This document shows, piece by piece, positions 1 to 6,181 of a stretch of 6,901 bases of DNA. The notes below the pieces were generated by a model. The model worked only from the letters and a program-made list of their open reading frames with translations. It was not told where the DNA came from and made no database searches. The translations under genes were made by a program, and so were the position numbers. Position 1 is the stretch's first letter. Every line of letters starts with the position of its first letter. The stretch lies in NCBI GenBank assembly GCA_022842745.1, contig JALHPA010000141.1, positions 1 through 6,901 on the forward strand, given 5' to 3'. This stretch comes from Pirellulales bacterium. GTDB taxonomy: Bacteria > Planctomycetota > Planctomycetia > Pirellulales > JALHPA01.

Positions 1-1161
1 GAAGAATGGCAGCAGGGCCAGCGCGGTGGCGCCCACGTCGGCCTTTTCGCTCCCGCCGCCATTGCAGCGGCGGCCGGTGCAGTGCGATCGATTGAAATCG
101 ATGCTCCAACTGCCGTTACTATTTTGATGGCGGGCGATCCAGTTGAGCGCCGCGGCAACCGCCCGCTCCGTTTGCTTTGTCCCCCCCCCCGAGATCCCTT
201 CCCGCTTGCCGGCCCCTCGCCCGCCGAATCCGAATCCGTCTCCGCCGCGACCGGGACCCTTGCCCGATCCGCCGCCGCCGTCGAGTCCCCCCGCCCCCTT
301 GGCCAATGGGCCGAGGCCGCTGGCCTGGATGTTCAGCCCCATGCCGCCCAACGAGGCGTCGCTCACCGAAGTCGTTCCCCCCCCGCGTTTTTCAAACTCG
401 GGCGAATCGTCGTTGTATTCGGCCTCCTGCGGAACCGGATCGTACTGGGTCTCCATCAGCGAGTCGGTCGACAATTCGGAGGGATCCAACTGCGGATCCC
501 CGAGTTCAAACCGTTCCAGCATCGGCTCGGGAAGCTGTTCGGTGTCGGAAGCGGCGAACTCCGGCACGTCGCGATTGCTCCGCTCGTTGCTGATCGAACC
601 CAACGTCAGCGCCAGAACCAGGAACAGCACCATGTGAACCAGACCGCTAATCAGCCACGCCGGAGCATCGTTGAACACCCAGGCTTTCAGCCCGGCGATC
701 CAACCTTCGCGCTCGCCTTCGAGGTCGCTTTCGTCCCCGGTTGTGGCAGCGGCCGACGGCGCTCGAGCCGCAGTTGGAGTCGCAGCCCCATTAGTCGCGG
801 GTCGGTCTGAGGTGACTTGGTTTGCGACCGCGGGAGCAGGACCAGCATTCGCCACCCCCGCCAACGCAGACGCATCCGCCGAGATTCCTGCATCCGGTCT
901 TATTGCGGGCGGTTTCGCTGCGGCCGGTTGAATAGCCGGTGGCACGGCGGCGGGGCTTGCCGCGGTCGGAGCCGTGGCGGCCGTGCTGAATGCCGCCTCC
1001 GCGACCGCCGCTGCCAGATCGGACATCGGATCGATCGCCTTGGGGGGCAGAGCCGGGGCCACAACAACCGCCGGCGCCGCTACGGCGACCTGCGCCTTCG
1101 TCGCCACGGGGATTGCTTGCCCCGGTGGAGCGATTTCGGGATTGGACTTGAGCCTGCTCAC
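1..1161 (-). CDS. Membrane-anchored prenyltransferase/squalene-oxidase-repeat protein, TonB-like transmembrane helix (partial, C-terminus beyond left edge)
   Basis: The frame is open from a GTG at 1161 to the window edge (387 residues, stop outside). The start is well supported: GGGAGG lies 5 nt upstream, and the GTG overlaps the stop of the preceding gene (GTGA). Order of regions: Ala/Pro-rich low-complexity segment (about 1-145); amphipathic stretch with several Trp (150-168); one hydrophobic helix (169-188) containing S172, H176 and L183; acidic, Pro-containing stretch (195-258); Gly-rich linker (about 260-327); then the start of an alpha/alpha-toroid repeat (from about 328) with the QNxxGSW-type motif HQNSNGSWSID (345-355) and a Cys pair (C361, C366). 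Such repeats occur in squalene-hopene cyclases and prenyltransferases, but no catalytic motif is visible in the part present, so an enzymatic role is not supported. Last gene visible in the ExbB/ExbD operon. I infer an inner-membrane protein with the toroid in the periplasm, possibly a TonB-like energy transducer. Confidence 0.85.
   Translation of the reverse strand, partial: MSRLKSNPEIAPPGQAIPVATKAQVAVAAPAVVVAPALPPKAIDPMSDLAAAVAEAAFSTAATAPTAASPAAVPPAIQPAAAKPPAIRPDAGISADASALAGVANAGPAPAVANQVTSDRPATNGAATPTAARAPSAAATTGDESDLEGEREGWIAGLKAWVFNDAPAWLISGLVHMVLFLVLALTLGSISNERSNRDVPEFAASDTEQLPEPMLERFELGDPQLDPSELSTDSLMETQYDPVPQEAEYNDDSPEFEKRGGGTTSVSDASLGGMGLNIQASGLGPLAKGAGGLDGGGGSGKGPGRGGDGFGFGGRGAGKREGISGGGTKQTERAVAAALNWIARHQNSNGSWSIDFNRSHCTGRRCNGGGSEKADVGATALALLPFF
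181..190 (-). repeat. 10-bp G homopolymer (coding strand) in the Gly-rich linker
   Basis: Ten consecutive C on the plus strand, read as ten G in the coding strand of the toroid protein (end of S324 codon through G325-G327). At this length the frame is intact into the toroid domain. One extra G would give TAG about 20 codons later; one fewer would keep a different frame open to the window edge. Confidence 0.9.
377..384 (-). repeat. 8-bp G homopolymer (coding strand) in the linker
   Basis: Eight consecutive C on the plus strand, encoding G260-G262 of the toroid protein. It is the second long mononucleotide run in the same linker; the frame is intact. Confidence 0.85.
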
Positions 1162-2252
1162 GAATCCCTCCCATCACGAAATGCGGGCCAAACGTCGCTG
1201 GCACAGTCGGGATCGCCTTCCTGGGGCGGACCATTGTTGCCGCCAGGAGGCGGGGCATGGACCGGATCGCGTTCCACGTCCGACAGCCAATGATCGACTT
1301 TGCTCTCTTGTTCTTCCGGTTTCACCGCTGCCAACGCACGGGCCTGGCGTTTGCGCCACACAAGCCACGTTCGCGCCCCCACATACACGACAAACGCCCC
1401 TGCCAGCACGATCCAGACCGTGCTCGAATCGGTGAGGTCTCGCCTGGCTGTGGCTCCCTCTGGTCGCGACTGTCTGGCCATCCGCCCAATCAATAGCGGA
1501 GCCTTGAGCGGCGCCGCGCGCGGGGAGGCGCCTGCTTCCAGGTATCCCTGCAACTTCAGAAAGTAGCCGCAAAACGTCACCCGTTCATCGACATTGGCTC
1601 CGACTGGCATTCCGGCGGGCAACTCCGGTGTAATGCAGGTGTAGAGCCAGGAGCCGGAATCCGGCGACCAGCCCCAAATCTCGTACAGCGCCGTCACCCC
1701 GGCTGGCAGGTCCTTGGCCTCCAACTTAAGAACTCGCCGCACCTGCAGATCCAGTCGCAGCAGTCGACCGCGATTTTTGGAAGGCGATTGCATCAGATCG
1801 TGGAACGAAAAATCTTTCGTCGCCCGCTTGGCCAAAGTGGCATACGGCTGCCGCTGCACCCAGCTCAAAAACCGGGAATACGCAAACATCTCCTCCGGCG
1901 CAATCCCAATCGCGCCGTCCGTCACCGCCTGAAATTCCTCCAGCGCCGCCTCGCGCTGCTCCGGGTCGTCGTCCACTGGCCCCGCCGCAGCCGGCTCGGC
2001 CGGTGCTTCCGCTTGGAGCGCTCTCGCGGCGGACTCGCTCGCGCCAGCGGCAAAAGCCAGCGTTTGGGTACCGTCTGACCGGCCCTGCGTTATTGCCGAC
2101 GCGGCCTGGGATTCTTCCGGCGCTAGCCACCGCCACATCCCCGGATCGCGCGCGCGGACCATCATCATTCCCACCACGCCCAGCAACACGATCATCGTGA
2201 GCAGGCGGGGAAGCTCCAACCCTCGCGTCGTTCTGTGCGATCGGCGGTACAA
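1158..2252 (-). CDS. Hypothetical protein with two membrane segments, OB-like central region; ExbBD operon member
   Basis: 364 residues. A basic N-terminus (YRRSHRTTR) precedes a hydrophobic segment at about 18-33. A low-complexity Ala/Glu linker follows (50-110), then a conserved-looking globular region at about 120-255 with beta-rich segments (RGRLLRLDLQVRRV at 161-174, ALYEIWGW at 188-195, VTFCGYFLKLQGY at 225-237). A second membrane helix lies at about 277-298, then a basic stretch and a Pro/Gly-rich tail. The topology probably puts the globular region in the periplasm and both termini in the cytoplasm. The strand pattern recalls an OB fold and similar proteins occur in planctomycetes beside ExbD genes; both points are from memory, not a search. 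The start is uncertain: TTG at 2252 keeps the basic N-terminus and first helix but lacks a strong ribosome binding site, while the first ATG (2195) would cut into the helix. The stop overlaps the next start. Function unknown. Confidence 0.8.
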   Translation of the reverse strand: MYRRSHRTTRGLELPRLLTMIVLLGVVGMMMVRARDPGMWRWLAPEESQAASAITQGRSDGTQTLAFAAGASESAARALQAEAPAEPAAAGPVDDDPEQREAALEEFQAVTDGAIGIAPEEMFAYSRFLSWVQRQPYATLAKRATKDFSFHDLMQSPSKNRGRLLRLDLQVRRVLKLEAKDLPAGVTALYEIWGWSPDSGSWLYTCITPELPAGMPVGANVDERVTFCGYFLKLQGYLEAGASPRAAPLKAPLLIGRMARQSRPEGATARRDLTDSSTVWIVLAGAFVVYVGARTWLVWRKRQARALAAVKPEEQESKVDHWLSDVERDPVHAPPPGGNNGPPQEGDPDCASDVWPAFRDGRDS

Positions 2253-2309
2253 AGCAAAATCCCGGAAAGTCAGACGCTGGCAAGCAATACCCAGTCCCCT
2301 AAAGACATT

Positions 2310-2822
2310 CTACGGTCCCGATGGCAACTCGACGAAACTTAACTTGGACAACCGCTCGCCGTTCGGCAATTTGGCGCGGGTGCAAATGTCGATCACCCGC
2401 ATCAATTGGTCGTAGTGCAAGTCCGACCCTACCTGAACCACCACCTGGTCGAAGCCGGTCCCTTCGTTGGCCAATAGCGAATGGACGCGAGTCTCGAGCA
2501 CTCCCAAATTAGGTACGGTGCTCTCGCCAAGGGAAATCCCCTCGATCGAGCCATCCTTCCGCCCCAGGACCGTGATCACCAGGGAGTTGACCCCCTGCAA
2601 CGGATTCGTATTGTCGGCGCTGGACCCTGCTTCTTGGGCGTTCTTGAGAACGGTCACCGGTTTCGGCGGCGGCAATCGCAATTGCACCTGCCCCTCCACC
2701 GGCGCCGGCCTGAAGGTCAGGATGAAGAACGTCAGCAATTGAAACGCCATGTCCAGCATCGCCGCGAGGTTCAATTCGACCTCTTGATGCGAATTCCGGC
2801 GTTTGCGGCGGTGGTAGCGCAT
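2310..2822 (-). CDS. exbD: ExbD/TolR-family biopolymer transport protein (second copy)
   Basis: 170 residues, a little longer than typical ExbD (about 140). A basic cytoplasmic N-terminus (RYHRRKRR) leads into a single membrane helix at about 18-38 with the family signature LAAMLDMAFQLLTFF. D24 in this helix matches the proton-carrying Asp of ExbD/TolR. The periplasmic part begins with a Pro-rich segment (RLPPPKP, 49-55) and ends with the usual fold, including SDLHYDQLMRVIDICTRA (133-150). The start ATG lies 6 nt after the stop of the first ExbD gene, so the two are surely co-transcribed and probably translationally coupled. The AAML replaces the more usual TPML just before the Asp. It is expected to assemble with the ExbB-type channel encoded upstream and may form a heterodimer with the other ExbD; this is inferred from gene order. 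Confidence 0.95.
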   Translation of the reverse strand: MRYHRRKRRNSHQEVELNLAAMLDMAFQLLTFFILTFRPAPVEGQVQLRLPPPKPVTVLKNAQEAGSSADNTNPLQGVNSLVITVLGRKDGSIEGISLGESTVPNLGVLETRVHSLLANEGTGFDQVVVQVGSDLHYDQLMRVIDICTRAKLPNGERLSKLSFVELPSGP

Positions 2823-2828
2823 GGCTCT

Positions 2829-3296
2829 CTACGGCTCCAACGCCTTGTTCAGGGCCTTGAGCGCGAACTTCCGGTAGCCGTTCGCTTGACAGGCCAGAAT
2901 CACTTTATTCAGGAGCCGGAAAGGGGTTCCCTTATCGGCCCGAATCACCACCTGGGTGGGCAGATCATCCCCCGACTGGATGCCGGGGTTCTTTCTTCTT
3001 GCCACCAGTAGGCTCGCTTGTGCCTCCTGGGCAATGTAGCGACTAACGTCCTTTTTCTGCTCGCCGTACACGTTCAGATTGCCCTGCGCGTCGACGTTCA
3101 GCACCAGCAATTCGTCCGCCCCTTTGGTATCGACTGGCCGAGCCGACCCCACTACCGGCAGCCGCAGCTTGAGATCCATCGCCGCCGATTTGAAGTTGAT
3201 CACCAGCATGAAAAACGTGATCAACTGGAACACCATGTCCAGCATCGGCGTCAGGTTCGGTTCCGCACTGGCTTCGTGCGACATCGACGCGGACAT
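2829..3296 (-). CDS. exbD: ExbD/TolR-family biopolymer transport protein (first copy)
   Basis: 155 residues. A short cytoplasmic N-terminus precedes the classical signature NLTPMLDMVFQLITFFMLV (14-32), with D20 as the expected proton-carrying Asp of the single membrane helix. The periplasmic domain follows, with LKLRLPVV (42-49), LLVLNVDAQGNLNVYGE (63-79) and the C-terminal VVIRADKGTPFRLLNKVILACQ (116-137), all ordinary for the family. The start at 3296 has only a weak ribosome binding site (GAAG); ATG at residue 5 (3284) is a possible alternative. It lies 102 nt downstream of the ExbB-type gene and 6 nt upstream of the second ExbD gene. With ExbB it should form the stator that couples the proton gradient to a partner protein. 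It could equally be named TolR-like; sequence alone does not decide this. Confidence 0.95.
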   Translation of the reverse strand: MSASMSHEASAEPNLTPMLDMVFQLITFFMLVINFKSAAMDLKLRLPVVGSARPVDTKGADELLVLNVDAQGNLNVYGEQKKDVSRYIAQEAQASLLVARRKNPGIQSGDDLPTQVVIRADKGTPFRLLNKVILACQANGYRKFALKALNKALEP

Positions 3297-3398
3297 GGCA
3301 GCTTCAACAATCGCAGGACAGGAAACGGTGTACTCGATTACGATTCGCCCGGCAGGGCAGGGTGCGGACTAGCTTCATCGCCGCCCGCGAACAGGCCG

Positions 3399-4307
3399 CT
3401 AACTGGTCGTCGGCGCGGGTCGCGGCTGGGCGGGCACCTTCGTCCGGGCCGCTTGCGCGATCTGCCGTAACAACTCGTCCGCCTGCAGCATGGTATTTAC
3501 CGACAGGTGCGACACCCGGTTGCGAAACACAGCAAAGAAGTAGATCGCCGGCACCGACAACAACACTCCTTCAAACGTCAGAATCAATGCTTCGGAGATG
3601 CCGCCCGCCACCTCGCTCGCCTTCAGCGTCACGTCGGACAGGGCAATAACGCTGAAACTGGAAATCATTCCCTTCAGCGTGCCCAACAGCCCGATCATCG
3701 GTCCCAACGTCCCCAAAACCGCCAACATGCTGATCCGCTTTTCCATGTCCACGGTTTCCGCTTCGCCCGCTCGGTCCATGGCCTCCCGGGCTTCGGCGAG
3801 ACCGCTCGGCAGTTCGGAAATCCCGGCGGCCAATACCCGGCTCAGAAAACTATCCACTTCCTTGACGAAGGCGTACAATCCGCGAAAGTCGCGCTGCTGA
3901 ATAAACTCGTTGCAGTGGGTTACCACCTCCGGCGGCGCGACCACGTCCGGCCGCATATCCAAGAAGAGCTTCACCACGGTGGCGATGAAGTAGAACGACA
4001 ACAGCAAAATCCCCAGGCCGATAAGCCCGGACGACTCCACCACCCACATGAAATAGTTCGAGCGACTCGGCCCGGTGGGTTCCGCGTCCTTTTCTCCGCC
4101 ACGTTCTCCGCCAACGGCGTCCACTGCTGCCGCCGCCCCTGCTGCATCAGCCGGTGCTGCGGCGGCCCCTACTGCGGCCGCTGCCTTGTCGTCCTGCGCC
4201 CAGCCGGCGGCGGGCATCCCCAAAGCGCCAATCGCCAGGAAGCAGCACCACCAGCCCAAACACATCAGCTTTCGCAGCGATCGTCCGGTCATAGTCAGTC
4301 CGGTCAT
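3399..4307 (-). CDS. MotA/TolQ/ExbB proton channel family protein with N-terminal signal peptide
   Basis: 302 residues from ATG at 4307. This start has GAGG 6 nt upstream and gives a clean signal peptide (basic ...RSLRKL, hydrophobic core about 15-32, likely cleavage after GWA37). The open frame runs on to 4430, but that extension is unlike a protein start. After the signal comes an Ala-rich low-complexity stretch (41-66), then helix 1 (about 93-115), a cytoplasmic loop with FRGLYAFVKEVDSFLSRVLAAG (141-162), helix 2 with the family signature LGTLGPMIGLLGTLKGMISSF (198-218), and helix 3 with SEALILTFEGVLLSVPAIYFF (238-258). Thr/Gly positions in helices 2 and 3 match the proton-pathway helices of ExbB/TolQ. 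Family members are inner-membrane pentamers around an ExbD/TolR dimer. It is the first gene of the operon with two ExbD genes. A cleaved signal peptide and long periplasmic N-terminus differ from short E. coli TolQ. Confidence 0.93.
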   Translation of the reverse strand: MTGLTMTGRSLRKLMCLGWWCCFLAIGALGMPAAGWAQDDKAAAAVGAAAAPADAAGAAAAVDAVGGERGGEKDAEPTGPSRSNYFMWVVESSGLIGLGILLLSFYFIATVVKLFLDMRPDVVAPPEVVTHCNEFIQQRDFRGLYAFVKEVDSFLSRVLAAGISELPSGLAEAREAMDRAGEAETVDMEKRISMLAVLGTLGPMIGLLGTLKGMISSFSVIALSDVTLKASEVAGGISEALILTFEGVLLSVPAIYFFAVFRNRVSHLSVNTMLQADELLRQIAQAARTKVPAQPRPAPTTS

Positions 4308-4688
4308 AACGGCCCTCGATTGCGGAACCGCGCCCTCGGTCGCGGCCCGAAAATGGATCGAACCCTTGCTCGTGCTCGAGTGCCAGCGGTTTTCGAAGGC
4401 ATTTGGGAGGCAATCGAAGCGATCCGACACGCCGCGATGCGGCTATGGCGGAACAAAACGCCGGCACTGGAGGACGGGCAGCAAATCCTCAAACGAAAAG
4501 GAAGCCCAGTTTGGCGAGCGAATGAACCGCTGCGCGTAAGCACTCACGCCTCGCGGAACCGCGCATTGGGACTAAAATCCGCTATGAACTCTGTTCCTTG
4601 CGTTCAATCGCGGCGGCGAGTAGCCCCGTTGAAGATCCCCGCGGGACCTCGGTTTCAACCAGCCGCGTCGAACAGCAATCCTCTGTTT

Positions 4689-4717
4689 ATATTACTTCGC
4701 CCAATGCGCATCTTCAA
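4689..4717 (-). promoter_or_regulatory. Candidate sigma70-type promoter for the ExbB/ExbD operon
   Basis: On the minus strand TTGAAG (4717-4712) is followed after 17 nt by TAATAT (4694-4689), each matching 4 of 6 consensus bases. Transcription would begin near 4681 and leave a leader of about 375 nt before the ATG at 4307. It is the best match I found in the gap, but a closer promoter may exist, and planctomycete promoters are poorly defined. Confidence 0.35.
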
Positions 4718-4773
4718 TCTGCGCAAGCGATTTGGTGCGGTTGCCAGGCTTCCCAAACGCCGGCCCATCCGGC

Positions 4774-4787
4774 TCGTTGCGCAACGA
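4774..4787. promoter_or_regulatory. 14-bp perfect palindrome, possible operator
   Basis: TCGTTGCGCAACGA is perfectly self-complementary with no spacer. It lies about 57 bp upstream of the candidate -35 element of the ExbB operon promoter, a position that could suit a dimeric regulator. No T-tract follows on either strand, so it is not a standard terminator. Function is inferred only from symmetry and position. Confidence 0.3.
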
Positions 4788-4920
4788 CCCTACGCGCATA
4801 AGCCCCGGGGGCCGCGCAATTCGCGTCTTGGATAACCCAGTTTCGCGGCCTGGCGGCCTGACTATTCCCCCGCGGCAAACACCCTTGGCGACCGGACCTC
4901 CGCCGCTGGGGGGTGAGATC

Positions 4921-5919
4921 TCATTTGTCCGCAAAAGCGGCGTCGAATTGCACGTTGCTGGGAGTGAAGTCGAGCTTTTCGACGAACTCGCACGCTTCCC
5001 GTGCGCCGTGTTCGCGCTCCATGCCGCAATCCTCCCACTCCACGGACAGGGGACCAGTGTAGCCGATCTGGTTCAGAGCTCGAATGATCTCCTCGAAATC
5101 GACCCCCCCTCGACCCGGCGAGCGGAAGTCCCAGCCCCGCCGCGGATCGCCAAAATTCAGATGGCTGGCCAGTATCCCGGTTTTGCCGTTCAAAGTCACA
5201 ATCGCGTCTTTCACGTGCATGTGATAGATCCGATCTGGGAATGCGCGGATGAACTCCACCGGATCGACCCCCTGCCAGAGCAAGTGGCTGGGATCAAAGT
5301 TGAACCCAAATTCCTCGCGGTAGTTCAGCGCCTTAAGCGCCCGCTCCGCGGTGTAAATATCGAACGCGATCTCCGTGGGATGCACCTCCAGGGCGAACTT
5401 TACCCCGCACTCGCCGAACACATCCAAAATCGGGTTCCAGCGCTCGGCCAGCAAGTCGAATCCCGCGTCGATCATCTTGGCGCTGACCGGGGGAAACGAA
5501 TACAGCAAGTGCCAGATGCTCGATCCAGTAAATCCGTTGACCACTCCCACTCCCAGCTTTTGCGCGGCGCGGGCGGTATTCTTCATTTCTTCGACCGCCC
5601 GTTTGTTGACGCCGGCCGGATCGCCATCCCCCCACACATGCGGCGGAAGAATCATCTTGTGCCGTTCGTCGATGATGTCCAGCACCGCTTGCCCCACGAG
5701 GTGGTTGCTGACGGCATGGCACTGGAGGTCGTGCCGGTCGAGGAGATCCCGCTTGGCGGCGCAGTACCCGGCGTCCGAAACGGCTTTGTCGACCTCGAAG
5801 TGATCTCCCCAGCAGGCCAATTCGATACCGTGATAGCCGAACTCGGCCGTCTTGCGGGCCAAAACCTCGATCGGAAGATCGGCCCATTGGCCGGTAAACA
5901 ACGTCACGGGACGTCCCAT
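4921..5919 (-). CDS. Sugar phosphate isomerase/epimerase (xylose isomerase-like TIM barrel)
   Basis: 332 residues from ATG at 5919, which has a near-ideal ribosome binding site (AAGGAG, 6 nt spacing). The frame is open further up to 6003, but that extension has no comparable site. The protein opens with MGRPVTLFTGQWADLP and GYHGIELACWGDH (28-40), typical first strand and loop of the AP endonuclease 2-type TIM barrel. Expected metal-ligand positions of the family are visible: E178 in FALEVHPTE, D209 and H212 in NFDPSHLLW, H233/H235 in YHMHVKD, and E294/E296 in SVEWED. The family interconverts ketoses or epimers, or acts on inositol derivatives; the substrate cannot be read from sequence and no sugar-related neighbour helps. 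There is no signal peptide, so it should be cytoplasmic. Length is normal, about 250-340 in the family. It seems to be monocistronic: the next gene upstream is divergent and the next downstream lies 613 nt away. Confidence 0.92.
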   Translation of the reverse strand: MGRPVTLFTGQWADLPIEVLARKTAEFGYHGIELACWGDHFEVDKAVSDAGYCAAKRDLLDRHDLQCHAVSNHLVGQAVLDIIDERHKMILPPHVWGDGDPAGVNKRAVEEMKNTARAAQKLGVGVVNGFTGSSIWHLLYSFPPVSAKMIDAGFDLLAERWNPILDVFGECGVKFALEVHPTEIAFDIYTAERALKALNYREEFGFNFDPSHLLWQGVDPVEFIRAFPDRIYHMHVKDAIVTLNGKTGILASHLNFGDPRRGWDFRSPGRGGVDFEEIIRALNQIGYTGPLSVEWEDCGMEREHGAREACEFVEKLDFTPSNVQFDAAFADK

Positions 5920-5931
5920 TCGAAACTCCTT
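5913..5931 (-). promoter_or_regulatory. Ribosome binding site that fixes the isomerase start
   Basis: On the minus strand AAGGAG is followed by TTTCGA and ATG (start at 5919). This decides against the longer frame that reaches 6003, whose first 28 residues are basic and low in family likeness. Confidence 0.8.
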
Positions 5932-6017
5932 CAAGCGTGGTAAAGGCGTAGATAGACCCAGCCAAGCGGTCCCTCCGCCGGCCTTCGCGCGCTTCTTCCC
6001 CAACCCACGAAGCCCTT

Positions 6018-6045
6018 ATTTTGCCAGAATTCGCGCCGATAGCAA
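6018..6045 (-). promoter_or_regulatory. Candidate promoter for the isomerase gene
   Basis: On the minus strand TTGCTA (6045-6040) precedes CAAAAT (6023-6018) by 16 nt, each with 4 of 6 consensus matches. It would give a leader of roughly 90 nt. It lies in the 262-bp divergent gap. Confidence 0.3.
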
Positions 6046-6128
6046 CCAATCGGAGACCGGTTTTCCGGGCCAAATCGCTAGAATTCGGCGGGCCGTTGGG
6101 CCATGATCCGTTCCGTCGACAAAATCGT

Positions 6129-6134
6129 TATAAT
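6129..6134 (+). promoter_or_regulatory. Candidate -10 element (TATAAT) for the MGMT-like gene
   Basis: A perfect TATAAT sits 47 nt before the ATG at 6182. No good -35 hexamer is found at 16-18 nt spacing, so only the -10 half is supported. Transcription would start near 6141, giving a leader of about 40 nt. Confidence 0.45.
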
Positions 6135-6181
6135 CCCCACACGCCAGGCGCATTCAAGAACTTCCGCCGCAGGTACACGTC

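Larger units (their letters stand above)
4308..4920. other. Long non-coding region upstream of the ExbB operon
   Basis: 613 bases between the ExbB-type start and the end of the isomerase gene. Several open frames cross it on both strands, but none has a family resemblance, a good ribosome binding site or a sensible composition. It contains the candidate promoter at 4689-4717, a 14-bp palindrome at 4774-4787, and an 8-bp tandem duplication (GCGGCCTG twice, 4845-4860). No convincing terminator for the isomerase gene was found; a 10-bp palindrome TGAGATCTCA (4914-4923) only spans its stop. Confidence 0.6.

Noticed and set aside
181..190. Apparent frameshift of the toroid gene at the C10 run
   Set aside because: Counting codons from the GTG at 1161 shows the frame continues unbroken through the run (TCG GGG GGG GGG ACA) into the repeat domain, so no frameshift is needed.
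82..810. Long plus-strand open frame (242 codons)
   Set aside because: It lies opposite the toroid protein gene. Its product is Arg/Pro-rich low complexity without a domain, while the minus strand gives a coherent domain order.
3304..3378. 24-codon minus-strand open frame with three Cys between the ExbB and first ExbD genes
   Set aside because: It has no ribosome binding site and a chance length for a 102-nt gap. It could aid translational coupling but there is no evidence it is a gene.
3507..4835. Plus-strand open frame of 442 codons
   Set aside because: It is antisense to the ExbB-type gene. The product is His/Arg/Gln-rich without membrane helices or domains, as expected for a shadow of a GC-rich gene.
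4914..4923. TGAGATCTCA palindrome at the isomerase stop codon as a terminator
   Set aside because: A 5-bp stem without loop and without a T-tract cannot serve as a standard terminator.
4692..4934. 80-codon minus-strand open frame downstream of the isomerase
   Set aside because: It starts inside the isomerase end, lacks a ribosome binding site and family likeness, and has the composition of random GC-rich DNA.
4732..5943. Plus-strand open frame of 403 codons
   Set aside because: It is antisense to the isomerase gene, which has clear family motifs and a strong ribosome binding site. The plus-strand product has no recognisable domain.
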